IMG/VR virus record: IMGVR_UViG_3300033153_002879
Span: 1-35,566 of that record
Length of the DNA: 35,566 nucleotides
Direction: 5' to 3' (one strand)
Source of the DNA: a virus
The notes below the pieces were generated by a model. The model had not been told where the DNA came from. It made no database searches and saw nothing but the letters and a program-made list of their open reading frames with translations. Shown here in pieces: positions 14,539-21,615 of the stretch. Position 1 is the first letter of the stretch. The number at the start of each line of letters is the position of its first letter. Made by a program: the position numbers and the translations under genes.

Positions 14539-15028
14539 ACAGGTCAAAGTCCTCTTTATATTTAAGTTTTATCTCGTCCAGACGATATTCTGTTGTAGGT
14601 TCGTGAACGCAGCCATTCATGTGAGGAATGCGACCTCGATAATAAGTTCCCCAGAGCTTAAAAAGGTCTTCAAACTTATGGGTTATTGTGCCTAAATACT
14701 CACCGTTTAAGGTAAGCTGCTCAACCTGTGGATTCCAGTGTATATCCTCATTTCCATCAAGAATAAAGTCAACAAACGACTCCCACGAATGGGTATCTTC
14801 TATATTTGGCCTACCCTTATGACAGTCCATTTCATTGATCGTCTTAAAGAATGAATAATTTGAAACCAATCTATCCAGAGGCTCTCTCAACCACACCACT
14901 CTTGTCTGAAATTCTAGGATTTCCTCGTTTGATTTAATCCCACTTTTAAATCGAGACTTCAAAGACTGGCTGCCATTCTTCGGCAAACAGCTCATTGCTA
15001 AATTCTTCTCTGTATCGAATACCCACAT
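14525..15028 (-). CDS. Second sulfotransferase (Sulfotransfer_2-like), 167 aa
   Basis: A short sulfotransferase with the PAPS 5'-phosphosulfate loop as SCLPKNGSQSLKSRF (about residues 13-27), and the 3'-phosphate element as VVWLREPLDRLVSNYSFF (about 44-61). It ends with KYKEDFDLYG, as in the carbohydrate sulfotransferase family where a Y-x-x-D-x-x-L/F-Y end is usual. At 167 residues it is smaller than most. It lies among structural genes, not in the main sugar block, and overlaps the next gene. It may modify a virion glycan or host glycan; acceptor unknown. Confidence 0.8.
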   Translation of the reverse strand: MWVFDTEKNLAMSCLPKNGSQSLKSRFKSGIKSNEEILEFQTRVVWLREPLDRLVSNYSFFKTINEMDCHKGRPNIEDTHSWESFVDFILDGNEDIHWNPQVEQLTLNGEYLGTITHKFEDLFKLWGTYYRGRIPHMNGCVHEPTTEYRLDEIKLKYKEDFDLYGMV

Positions 15029-15861
15029 CAGGTCACAAACCCAGGGGGCGGCCCCATATAAACATCATTAGCATATACGTCAGCTACATCAATGTAGCTA
15101 TTGGAATCTTGAGAGCCATCTGGCTGAGTAAAAGCTAAATATCTCAGATCATTCACTTTTGTAATAGATGTGTTAGTTACCAACGAGCTAAGCGTCACAA
15201 AATCTTTCTTTGAAACTAATCCATCCCGACTGAATATGCTAAACGTAATATTCCCGCCGTAGTCATGAGTCACCTCTTCATAATACCAGTCTGGGTCTAG
15301 GTCGCTATAATCGAAAGTGTGGTCACAATAATCAGTAGGGAACAACCTATCGTATTCATCATGCCCAGAATCCCCAGGATTAGCGCCGATGCACGGAACA
15401 TAATAACTTGGCCCCGCAGTACACGCAGGCTCTTCGTAGATTACCGATCCTTCTCCATGCTTAACCTCTGGGTCTCCATCCTCATAAATGCGCTCCAAAT
15501 ACATTTTTGGAGTACCATCGCAATGCTCTAGCCATGTCGTTCCATGCCTGACAATCCACCCTATCGAGTTCTTGCCGTACAAATTAAGCGAACTAACGTC
15601 AAGAAATATCCCGCTATCATCCTGAGTCGTAATGGATGATTGATACGTCCCTCTTACAAAAGACCCTCCGTCCCATGACCCTGTACTATGGTATGTGGCA
15701 TCGAGGTTCCTGCCAGCATACGTTTCAAATGAACCCCCCGTTCCTTCTGGATCAGCTTGATCAGCAGCAGAATCAAAGGAATATGACCACAGAGCATCGC
15801 TTTCAGCAGCAGCCGCAGCAGGGCTGGCCAGGATCACAGAGGGTTGATTCATTATCCGCAT
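15028..15861 (-). CDS. Structural protein with LamG-like character, 277 aa
   Basis: After an Ala-rich start, the sequence WSYSFDSAADQADPEGTGG leads into beta-strand-rich sequence, consistent with a concanavalin/LamG-type fold, but this is weak. Aromatic and acidic residues are frequent (DLDPDWYYEEVTHDYGG, SNSYIDVADVYAND). Its ATG lies in the NinG 3' end; a second ATG in TAATG context at 15850-15852 is an alternative start. It marks the beginning of the structural block after the replication genes. Confidence 0.55.
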   Translation of the reverse strand: MRIMNQPSVILASPAAAAAESDALWSYSFDSAADQADPEGTGGSFETYAGRNLDATYHSTGSWDGGSFVRGTYQSSITTQDDSGIFLDVSSLNLYGKNSIGWIVRHGTTWLEHCDGTPKMYLERIYEDGDPEVKHGEGSVIYEEPACTAGPSYYVPCIGANPGDSGHDEYDRLFPTDYCDHTFDYSDLDPDWYYEEVTHDYGGNITFSIFSRDGLVSKKDFVTLSSLVTNTSITKVNDLRYLAFTQPDGSQDSNSYIDVADVYANDVYMGPPPGFVT

Positions 15862-16388
15862 GCTTTCTCCAGTTCTCTGGATAATTTAGCATAATATTTC
15901 CTGATTTGCTTGAGATCGTCGATGGTGTAGTTCTTGGGATCGTGCGGTCCTTCAAGGTAATCCATGGCATCCTGACCTATCTTCCTGATCAAGTTGACCC
16001 GGTAAGCCGCTATGTTCCCAGACAGTTCGAGATTACAGTGCTTGTTACATTGCTTGTGGACGTTGAGCTCGTCGAACCGGAGTTCTGGATGGCCTCCCCG
16101 CGTGAAGTAATGCCCAGCACAGTACTGGACATTGGGATTCTGAGTCCCGCATGAGATACAGGATTCCCTCGCATCCCTCAGTCTTATCCACTTATTGAAC
16201 ACCGCCTGGGTCAGTTTCATGTGATCAGACAGCGTGAGCAGATTATCCTTCCGCTTCTGGTGTTCCTTCCGCTCCTCCTTGGCCTCGATCTTCCTTCCCT
16301 TGGCTATAGAGCATGGTACGCATAGGTTCTGGAGCGTGGAATACTGTACGAACTCGTTATCACACCCCTTACTTCTGCACTTTTTCAT
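15852..16388 (-). CDS. ninG: NinG/Rap recombination nuclease
   Basis: Holliday-junction-type nuclease of the lambda NinG (Rap) family. The 178 residues show an N-terminal zinc ribbon (CRSKGC...LCVPCSIAKG), a basic helical region (KEERKEHQKRKDNLLTLSDH), FNKWIRLRDARESCISCGT, then AGHYFTRGGHPELRFDELNV and HKQCNKHCN, all known NinG features. The C-terminus is helical. It acts with NinB and the ERF/YqaJ pair in recombination. Complete length. Confidence 0.9.
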   Translation of the reverse strand: MKKCRSKGCDNEFVQYSTLQNLCVPCSIAKGRKIEAKEERKEHQKRKDNLLTLSDHMKLTQAVFNKWIRLRDARESCISCGTQNPNVQYCAGHYFTRGGHPELRFDELNVHKQCNKHCNLELSGNIAAYRVNLIRKIGQDAMDYLEGPHDPKNYTIDDLKQIRKYYAKLSRELEKACG

Positions 16389-16563
16389 GCTCTAACCATA
16401 TCTTATTCCTAGCGTGAGTGAATGCGAGACGCTGCCACTCCTTCGGGCAGAATAGTTTCAGGTATTCTATCGCTGCTGTCCGGTTGGTTTCTTTCCACTT
16501 CTGGTAGGCTCGGTAACCGTAGTCTCTGGGTTTTATTTCCTCACCCCCATGGCCGAATCCCAG
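16369..16563 (-). CDS. Possible small protein with non-standard start, about 55-64 aa
   Basis: Between ninB and ninG an open minus frame reads ...KPRDYGYRAYQKWKETNRT and FCPKEWQRLAFTHARNK, ending with TAA at 16369-16371 inside the NinG start. Composition looks like a real helical, basic protein and fills a 145-base gap. There is no ATG, GTG or TTG in frame; a CTG at 16561-16563 is the first codon after an upstream stop. Either it starts at a rare codon or it is a decayed gene. Confidence 0.35.
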   Translation of the reverse strand: MGFGHGGEEIKPRDYGYRAYQKWKETNRTAAIEYLKLFCPKEWQRLAFTHARNKIWLEHEKVQK

Positions 16564-16934
16564 TCATCACCCTTGGGTAATATAATCCCCTGAACAGGCT
16601 CCCACATGTACAACATATCAAGGAGTTTGGAGAATTGCTTGACGTTAAGCTGGGTGGTTGATGGCCAGACTTGAGCCTTCTCCCCAGCCAGGGTCGTGAT
16701 GGTTTTTGATGGTAAGAATTCCACGATCACCATCTCCTTCAACTCCCTGTGAGTATACCCTAGCTCGTCTGCGATGATGGTAGTCCACCACTGCCAAAGT
16801 CTGTTCTGAGCGTCCGACCGCTTGCTCGTGACCTTCTTGATCTCGACCTTCATCTTCCCGTCCAGCGGAACCTGACTGATTGCCTTGATCGCTGCGTCTC
16901 TGGCTCCCTCGTGTATTAAGTTAAAGACTCTCAT
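16533..16934 (-). CDS. ninB: NinB recombination protein
   Basis: ssDNA-binding recombination accessory of the lambda NinB family. Hallmarks in the 133 residues: KMKVEIKKVTSKRSDAQNR, LWQWWTTIIADELGYTHRE, then LPSKTITTLAGEKAQVWPST and a C-terminal QFSKLLDMLY helix. Length is typical (about 140). Its ATG overlaps the stop of the small cysteine protein upstream. Acts with NinG, ERF and YqaJ. Confidence 0.9.
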   Translation of the reverse strand: MRVFNLIHEGARDAAIKAISQVPLDGKMKVEIKKVTSKRSDAQNRLWQWWTTIIADELGYTHRELKEMVIVEFLPSKTITTLAGEKAQVWPSTTQLNVKQFSKLLDMLYMWEPVQGIILPKGDDWDSAMGVRK

Positions 16935-17086
16935 TTTCCTGCTCTCCTCTCTGGAATGTAAACTACTGCGTTACACTTGGCTCGACCCTTGTGGCCAAGC
17001 TCCTTGTTGGGCTTGATCACCCATTCAAATTTCATGCACTTCGGACCCATGCAGTCCTTATCTAGGAAGGGACAGTGTTTGGTCAT
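16931..17086 (-). CDS. Small cysteine-rich protein, 51 aa
   Basis: The minus frame ATG at 17084-17086 overlaps the helicase stop as ATGA, and its TGA overlaps the ninB ATG, so it fills the gap exactly. It begins MTKHCPFLDKDCMGPKCMKF with a C-x6-C-x4-C cluster, has a fourth Cys in RAKCNAVVYIP and a basic tail. It is probably a small zinc-binding protein. No known family. Confidence 0.65.
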   Translation of the reverse strand: MTKHCPFLDKDCMGPKCMKFEWVIKPNKELGHKGRAKCNAVVYIPERRAGK

Positions 17087-18009
17087 GCGACTTTATCCAT
17101 TGAAATATTTCCAGGTATGAAGGGGAGGGGCTTGTTGTTTTCGTTTGGCGTGTATTGCATTGATTCGCCGTTAAACCAAAGATTAAACCTGCCTTCCCAT
17201 TCACCGTGTCTTTGCTTTGCAACCACCAAAGTACAGTCTGGCTCGTCCTGACCTACCTCACCCCCAGACGCCATCCTGATCTCCTTGCCTTTGTTTCTGT
17301 GTACGATAAACACATTGTCTGCTAAATCTGTTATCTCGGAAGCGCCTCGGACATCAAACTTGCCAGGGATGTTGGTTTCACTATCGCCTTTGCGGACATG
17401 ATGAACCAGGTGAATGTGGATATTTTCTGATTTTGCTGCCCAGCAAAGCCTATCGATAAATGCCGCCTGCCCTTCCGTATCGTCCTTTGGAATCCCGCAC
17501 TTCATCAGTGAATCAATCACGATATGCTCGACTCCCAGCTCTTGAGCAGCATAGTGAACCATGCCTAAAATTCTGTTTTGTTTTACCGTGTCATGCTGAT
17601 CGTAAATCCACAATTTATCGTCAGTCCAATTCAGGAATCTTTTTATGTAATCCTCGTGAGGCATTTCGTTTCCAGATACCTGTCTAACCATTCTGTGCAT
17701 GGTGGCTGCTGGCTTCATCTCCAGTGACGCGATCAACCACTTACGTTTGTGCAGATTCCAGGCGCAAATCTGTCCAAGCAGTTGGCTCTTACCGTGTCCG
17801 TTAATTCCAGCCCAGACAGAAAATTCACCGGGACGCATCCGAACCAGATTGTGTGTCTTACTCCAGGGAAGTTTGTCACCAATTAATTCCTCATCACCAG
17901 AGAATCTTTTCAACACATCGTCCGTGAACTCAGACGGGTTGGAGATAAACTGGCTTTCCTGAGTACCAACAAACTTTAAGAAATCTATATCATCGGATAT
18001 TTTTTTCAT
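17083..18009 (-). CDS. DnaB-like replicative helicase (RecA-fold)
   Basis: 5'-3' helicase of the DnaB/Twinkle type. Walker A is AGINGHGKSQLL (about residues 67-78), followed by IASLEMKP (H1a), Walker B IVIDSLMKCG, HLVHHVRKGD (H3 His), and an Arg-rich C-terminal motif TLVVAKQRHGEWEG (H4 and Arg finger region). It lacks the DnaB N-terminal domain and has 308 residues, about the size of the helicase domain alone with a short leader. It overlaps the CHC2 protein gene upstream; the two likely work together. Confidence 0.9.
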   Translation of the reverse strand: MKKISDDIDFLKFVGTQESQFISNPSEFTDDVLKRFSGDEELIGDKLPWSKTHNLVRMRPGEFSVWAGINGHGKSQLLGQICAWNLHKRKWLIASLEMKPAATMHRMVRQVSGNEMPHEDYIKRFLNWTDDKLWIYDQHDTVKQNRILGMVHYAAQELGVEHIVIDSLMKCGIPKDDTEGQAAFIDRLCWAAKSENIHIHLVHHVRKGDSETNIPGKFDVRGASEITDLADNVFIVHRNKGKEIRMASGGEVGQDEPDCTLVVAKQRHGEWEGRFNLWFNGESMQYTPNENNKPLPFIPGNISMDKVA

Positions 18010-18422
18010 TCTGCTGCCCTCACTTTCAGATATGCTTCTTGCTCTCGCGCCAAATCAGCCGAACTAATTTTGATTCCTGCTTTTCTATCGTGGTCAATTA
18101 CGGCAAGAAAAGTTCTCTCAAAAGACAGTCCCTTTTCCTGTTTTATTTTTGCTGATTCTTCTCTCTGATTTTGTAATTGCTGCCATCCTTTGAAATCTCC
18201 AAGCGATCCTTCAGGAAACAGGTCGGTCAACTGTAAGCCCACTGAGGCCATTATCTCCAGCGAGCTACACCCTGCAAAGCAGTTGATGAGGATTCGCCCG
18301 TCAGGCATCTCTGAGAGAGCCAAAGAGGGTGTTCTGTCGTCATGCGCCGGACAACAAGCCATATACGAGTCTTTCCCCTTCGGCGTTACCTTTTTTAATT
18401 TGTTGAGAATTACGTCAATCAC
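18006..18422 (-). CDS. CHC2 zinc-finger primase fragment
   Basis: The 138 residues hold the zinc-binding domain of DnaG-type primases: YMACCPAHDDRTPSLALSE (about 20-38) and ILINCFAGCSS (about 44-54) give the C-x2-H ... C-x2-C ligands. After that come charged helices only; no TOPRIM catalytic core is visible. It may act as a DNA-reading subunit for the helicase, with primase activity supplied elsewhere, or guide host DnaG. Overlaps its neighbours on both sides by ATGA. Confidence 0.8.
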   Translation of the reverse strand: MIDVILNKLKKVTPKGKDSYMACCPAHDDRTPSLALSEMPDGRILINCFAGCSSLEIMASVGLQLTDLFPEGSLGDFKGWQQLQNQREESAKIKQEKGLSFERTFLAVIDHDRKAGIKISSADLAREQEAYLKVRAAE

Positions 18423-19186
18423 AACGCTCCACCTCCGTAACCTTGCCCCGCAGATTGTGGAGATTCATCTTCCCACCTACGACCCGATAACCAACCCTGG
18501 GCCATCTTCGGAGTCTGACCTTTTTTCTTCATGTCCGGTCGCCTTGATGCCTCGGCCTTGGCTCCTTTTAAAATCTCCGTTAATTGGCTGGTGGTTACTT
18601 TGAGATCAAGCCATGAATCTGCAGCTTCTGCTTTTCCGGTTTTGTAGTTGAAAGTTGACCAGAATTTTAGAAATCCTGTGAGCTGGTCGTTTTTGAGTTT
18701 TCTATTTTTTTTCGTAACGTAAATTTCATCGCTAGATGAAGTATTCTTTTTGCTTGATTCTGTATTTGTATCTGTATCTGTATGTGTAAATTGTTGACTG
18801 GATTGTAAACAACTTTTAACGCTTCTTTTCCTGTCTCGGTATTCTTTTTGTTTAATTCGCTGGTATTCTCTACGCTCATCAAGACTCATTTTGTTCCTGT
18901 ATTTTTCCCCATTCAGGATGATCCAGCCACCATCACAGGTTTCGATCCTACGACCATCAAAGTCTTTTGTTCTTGAGAACTCATCAGGCTCAGACAAGAT
19001 AGTTAGCGCTTCAATACATTCGTCCATGCTGATTCTTGCTGAATCCGCCAGACCTGGGATAGACGCATTAACCACATGCCAACGATCTTTAAGCGCCAGC
19101 ATGGTTATCCACAGCAAGCGAACATGGTTTGGTTCGCGCCAGACAGTGGACATGATAATTTCGGTGAAAAGTTTTGTATATCCCAT
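18419..19186 (-). CDS. Phage replication initiation/organiser protein, 255 aa
   Basis: Likely loads the helicase at the origin. The N-terminal 90 residues (LFTEIIMSTVWREPNHVRLL, SIPGLADSARISMDECIEAL) resemble the winged-helix domain of phage replication organisers (lambda O/DnaT type). A basic segment (SLDERREYQRIKQKEYRDRK) and a polar linker with THTDTDTNTE follow. The C-terminal segment ends WLSGRRWEDESPQS, common in phage helicase loaders. It is the first of the replication genes and lies directly downstream of an iteron-like array. Confidence 0.7.
   Translation of the reverse strand: MGYTKLFTEIIMSTVWREPNHVRLLWITMLALKDRWHVVNASIPGLADSARISMDECIEALTILSEPDEFSRTKDFDGRRIETCDGGWIILNGEKYRNKMSLDERREYQRIKQKEYRDRKRSVKSCLQSSQQFTHTDTDTNTESSKKNTSSSDEIYVTKKNRKLKNDQLTGFLKFWSTFNYKTGKAEAADSWLDLKVTTSQLTEILKGAKAEASRRPDMKKKGQTPKMAQGWLSGRRWEDESPQSAGQGYGGGAL
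18761..18790 (+). repeat. Tandem hexamer repeat TGTAT(T/C/G) inside the replication gene
   Basis: Five adjacent hexamers (TGTATT, TGTATC, TGTATC, TGTATG, TGTAAA) on the plus strand encode the HTDTDTNTE linker in the minus-strand replication protein. Iterons inside the initiator gene, as in lambda O, are known, so this could be part of an origin; it could equally be a slippage-prone linker. Confidence 0.5.
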
Positions 19187-19214
19187 GAATCCCCCTTGAG
19201 TTGGTATAGAGAGA

Positions 19215-19255
19215 GTGTAAACGAGTGTAAACGAATGTCAACGGGTTTTTAACGA
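19215..19255. repeat. 10-bp iteron-like direct repeats
   Basis: GTGTAAACGA occurs at 19215-19224 and 19225-19234; a third copy with changes (ATGTCAACGG) follows at 19235-19244, and TTTTTAACGA at 19246-19255 is a degenerate fourth. AT-rich sequence with a TTAATTAA palindrome follows to 19281. The array lies 28-70 bases upstream of the replication initiator gene start, which fits either an origin or an operator. Confidence 0.6.
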
Positions 19256-19311
19256 AAGGTTAATGTTAATTAATGGTAAACAAGTGTTAGTTTGCGTTAA
19301 CCCCATCCTTG

Positions 19312-19422
19312 CTAAATTCTTCCAGTACCCTCAAGATACATACAGACGTTCAGGGCGATTATCGGAGTCCACAAGATAAACATCTTGAACCAGTACGCTA
19401 CTTTCCATGCCTCGATCTTCAT
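19312..19422 (-). CDS. Small membrane protein, 36 aa
   Basis: The ATG at 19420-19422 is preceded by an AGGAGA ribosome-binding site at good spacing. The product (MKIEAWKVAYWFKMFILWTP, then a hydrophobic segment IIALNVCMYL) has one likely membrane helix. Lies between the DUF551 gene and the iteron-like repeats. Function unknown. Confidence 0.5.
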   Translation of the reverse strand: MKIEAWKVAYWFKMFILWTPIIALNVCMYLEGTGRI

Positions 19423-19511
19423 TTTCTCTCCTTTCCCCTCTTATAGATGATTAGGGGTTAGTGTATAATTACCGTAAGTCCTGGTTAGGCATCTCGAATA
19501 CGAGATCAGTG

Positions 19512-19769
19512 TTATCCCTCTTCGGAGGGCTGCTTTGGAGGCTCAGGCAAAGGCATCCAGTGGGTGATTGTTGACTTATTGGAGTTATGCCCTTCGGGGG
19601 CAAAAATCTTTGAGCCACTTCTTATATAACAATGCCGTACTCCGGCTGCTCTGGTGGCACCATACCCTCTTGATCCATCCCTTTCGTCTGTGAAGGCTAG
19701 ATCAGGGTCATATCCCTGCACCATTGTATTAGTATCCGGCAGCCTGTCCTTTACGCTTATCCAGTCCAT
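19512..19769 (-). CDS. DUF551 domain protein (second copy)
   Basis: The 85 residues start MDWISVKDRLPDTNTMV and end ITHWMPLPEPPKQPSEEG, the start and end motifs of DUF551 proteins. The middle is longer than in the copy at 8172-8369 and has a different sequence, so the two are paralogues or separate acquisitions. Starts 1 base after the stop of the HTH gene. Function unknown. Confidence 0.85.
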   Translation of the reverse strand: MDWISVKDRLPDTNTMVQGYDPDLAFTDERDGSRGYGATRAAGVRHCYIRSGSKIFAPEGHNSNKSTITHWMPLPEPPKQPSEEG

Positions 19770-19770
19770 A

Positions 19771-19938
19771 TCAATTCTCCTGTTTCAACTTCCAGCTCTG
19801 ATACATTTTGGAGGCCCATTGTCGAGTACAGCCTAATTTCTTGCCGATTTCCTCGAAGGTCATATCCTTCTCGTTATACATCTTGGCTACCCGATCCCAT
19901 CTCTTGTGATACTGGGCTAAAAACTTTGCTCGTTTCAT
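19771..19938 (-). CDS. Small helix-turn-helix protein, 55 aa
   Basis: The ATG at 19936-19938 follows an AGGAG site. The 55 residues contain DMTFEEIGKKLGCTRQWASK, a clear sigma-factor-4/Cro-like HTH. It is the first gene leftward of the divergent control region, so it is well placed to be a regulator of one or both promoters. Acidic residues are few and the ends are basic. It overlaps neither neighbour but is only 1 base from the DUF551 gene. Confidence 0.7.
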   Translation of the reverse strand: MKRAKFLAQYHKRWDRVAKMYNEKDMTFEEIGKKLGCTRQWASKMYQSWKLKQEN

Positions 19939-19968
19939 TTCTTGCTCCTTTGGTTAACTGTTGCGGTA

Positions 19969-19997
19969 ATTGTCGTTGAAACCTATTGACATGTCAA
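19969..19997 (-). promoter_or_regulatory. Leftward sigma70-type promoter
   Basis: On the minus strand TTGACA (19992-19997) and GACAAT (19969-19974) are separated by 17 bases. It points to the HTH/replication operon starting at 19938. Its -35 box is one half of a palindrome shared with the rightward promoter. Confidence 0.6.
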
Positions 19998-20014
19998 GGA
20001 CTGGTTGCTATGGT
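19986..20014 (+). promoter_or_regulatory. Rightward sigma70-type promoter
   Basis: TTGACA (19986-19991) and TATGGT (20009-20014) are separated by 17 bases. It points to the early operon beginning at 20051. The -35 boxes of both promoters together make the perfect 12-base palindrome TTGACATGTCAA (19986-19997). Confidence 0.65.
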
Positions 20015-20033
20015 TACTGAAACCAACGGAACC
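20003..20033. promoter_or_regulatory. Operator-like array of GGTT/AACC elements with 9-bp period
   Basis: GGTT at 20003 and 20012 and AACC at 20021 and 20030 are each spaced by exactly 9 bases, so the array is symmetric about 20018. It covers the -10 region and start of the rightward promoter. A repressor binding as two dimers or a tetramer could use it; related GGTTAAC and GAAACC words lie at 19952 and 19978. Confidence 0.5.
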
Positions 20034-20050
20034 AAGTACCAGGAGGTATC

Positions 20051-20245
20051 ATGTCTTTATCCTACCAAGAAGAATTAGAACTCAGGAACAAGCTGGCAAT
20101 AGCCGAGTTCGGCATCGAAAGTATCATCAAATTATGCGAAGCCAATATCGATATGTACGTGAAGGATGGCCGAGACGGCACCTCCACCACTGCTGTACTT
20201 ACTCAGGCTGAATACACGCTGGAACGAGTGAGGAAGCAGCCATGA
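20051..20245 (+). CDS. Hypothetical early protein, 64 aa
   Basis: First gene of the rightward operon, with a strong AGGAGG site 4 bases before the ATG. The product is helical and acidic (YQEELELRNKLAIAEFGIES, TQAEYTLERVRKQP). No known domain. Its stop overlaps the next start (ATGA). Confidence 0.7.
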   Translation: MSLSYQEELELRNKLAIAEFGIESIIKLCEANIDMYVKDGRDGTSTTAVLTQAEYTLERVRKQP

Positions 20246-20412
20246 GCGTTATCTACGAACTAAAATGCACTGAATGTGGCAACGACTTGGATTATATCGC
20301 GTCTATGGATAGTTTTTATGATGTATATATTGAGGCAGAACCGTGCGAGTCCTGCCTCAAAACCTCAAAGGATGAGGGGATTGCTGAAGGCATAGAGGAG
20401 GCTGAATCATGA
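20242..20412 (+). CDS. Small zinc-ribbon protein, 56 aa
   Basis: The ATG at 20242 overlaps the upstream stop; the product has C-x-x-C pairs in KCTECGND and CESCLK, the four cysteines of a zinc ribbon, with an acidic tail (IAEGIEEAES). Function unknown. Overlaps the next gene by ATGA. Confidence 0.7.
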   Translation: MSVIYELKCTECGNDLDYIASMDSFYDVYIEAEPCESCLKTSKDEGIAEGIEEAES

Positions 20413-20507
20413 GCGACATTGAACTATTCGGCTTTCTATTCTTTGGCTCTCTCACTGTGCTAGGTGGGGCGGCTCATCTGGTTGATATGCTTAGGTGGAG
20501 ATCATGA
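20409..20507 (+). CDS. Tiny membrane protein, 32 aa
   Basis: ATGA overlap with the zinc-ribbon gene and again with the next gene supports translation. The product (MSDIELFGFLFFGSLTVLGG, then AAHLVDMLRWRS) is one membrane helix with a basic end, so N-out/C-in orientation is likely. Function unknown. Confidence 0.5.
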   Translation: MSDIELFGFLFFGSLTVLGGAAHLVDMLRWRS

Positions 20508-20938
20508 GCATCCTGTGCCAAAGTTGCTGCGGCGATGGCTTACACCATACAAACCCTGATGTATTTGAGATATCGGTAGACGACCCATGCCCTGAATGTC
20601 AGGGACTTGGTGTATCCGAGGAAGCTGGCGATCCAGTGGATATGATCAAGTATCTGGCCAGCCCCAAGCGCAAGCACTACGAGTCAACCGAGCTGGACTT
20701 CTACATGGGCGAGGGGCTGGACAAGTTTCAGAAGCTCCCTGTTAGATACCGAGCCACCTACCTGCCAGCAGAGCACGGTGCCAGAGAGGCCGGATCAGGC
20801 ATACAGCTAGAACCTGACCATCCTGCAAGCTACGAGGTCGAGGACTTTCACGTTGAGGTCAATGGTGAGTGGTATTACTTCGAGCCTAACGACAAACAGA
20901 TTGAGCAAGCAACCAAACATGCACGAGGAGATGACTGA
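20504..20938 (+). CDS. Zinc-ribbon (DnaJ-type CxxCxG) hypothetical protein, 144 aa
   Basis: Start taken at ATG 20504, which overlaps the upstream stop and follows GGTGGAG; a GTG at 20495 is less likely. The N-terminus has two C-x-x-C-x-G-x-G elements (CQSCCGDG and CPECQGLG), the zinc-finger pattern of DnaJ. The rest (LDFYMGEGLDKFQKLPVRYR, VEVNGEWYYFEPNDKQIEQA) is not recognised. Its TGA shares a base with the ERF start. Confidence 0.65.
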   Translation: MSILCQSCCGDGLHHTNPDVFEISVDDPCPECQGLGVSEEAGDPVDMIKYLASPKRKHYESTELDFYMGEGLDKFQKLPVRYRATYLPAEHGAREAGSGIQLEPDHPASYEVEDFHVEVNGEWYYFEPNDKQIEQATKHARGDD

Positions 20939-21615
20939 TGGCTATCGGGAAAACTGTTGTAGAGAGACCTTCTGAAGAAACCAAACCCCTGAACATACTG
21001 CAACGCATCAACGAGGTGCGGAAAGCTGTGTCCTATATAAGAAAAAACGCGAAGGTGGATGGCAAGTACACGGTAGCTACGCATGATGCTGTAACTGCTG
21101 CGCTCAACGAGGAGATAGTGAAGCACGGAATCATTATCATTCCACAGGTTGTCCAATCTGAGACCGTTGATACTGGAAAGAAAACCAAATCTGCAGCCCC
21201 AATCATCCGGTATGAGGGTACATTCAATATAGTGTTTATGAATGAGGACGATCAGGCTGACACTATCACCGCAACCCTTAATGGTCACGGGGAGGATTTT
21301 AATGACAAAGCTCCCGGTAAGGCTCTGTCCTATGTAGTGAAGTACGCCAAGCTAAAAGTATTTGATATCGAGACCGGAGATTCCGATGAGGAACGCATTG
21401 AGAGCGCCCATGCCAAGCTCACAGCCGAGTCACACCAGAAGCTGAGAGATGTCTGTAACGAGCTGGGGATGGATCCTGAGCCCACGCTGGAGGCTTTAAG
21501 CGTCAATGTCTATAAGCTGAAGGTAATTACAGATATGAACGATCAGTGGGCTGAAGATGCTGAGAAGCGCCTGAGAGCCAAGGCAGCTGCTGAGAAAGAC
21601 GATGGAACAGCGTAG
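20938..21615 (+). CDS. erf: ERF-family single-strand annealing protein
   Basis: A recombinase that anneals complementary ssDNA. The 225 residues include LNILQRINEVRKAVSYIRKN, THDAVTAALNEEIVKHG and the characteristic NGHGEDFNDKAPGKALSYVV segment (about 118-137), followed by KYAKLKVFDIETGDSDEE. This G-x-G-x-D...D-K-A...K-A...K-Y-x-L pattern is the ERF superfamily core. The C-terminus is helical and charged. It overlaps the YqaJ exonuclease gene by 14 bases, the common annealing protein/exonuclease pair. Confidence 0.85.
   Translation: MAIGKTVVERPSEETKPLNILQRINEVRKAVSYIRKNAKVDGKYTVATHDAVTAALNEEIVKHGIIIIPQVVQSETVDTGKKTKSAAPIIRYEGTFNIVFMNEDDQADTITATLNGHGEDFNDKAPGKALSYVVKYAKLKVFDIETGDSDEERIESAHAKLTAESHQKLRDVCNELGMDPEPTLEALSVNVYKLKVITDMNDQWAEDAEKRLRAKAAAEKDDGTA

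Noticed and set aside
19215-19255. Short regular repeats considered as a CRISPR array
   Set aside because: The repeats are 10 bases and directly adjacent with no spacers; no cas genes are seen.
19441-19470. TATAAT on the plus strand at 19464
   Set aside because: No acceptable -35 box at the right spacing and no plus-strand gene follows.
20875-21288. 137-residue minus-strand frame opposite ERF
   Set aside because: Antisense to a gene with family motifs; no supporting signal.
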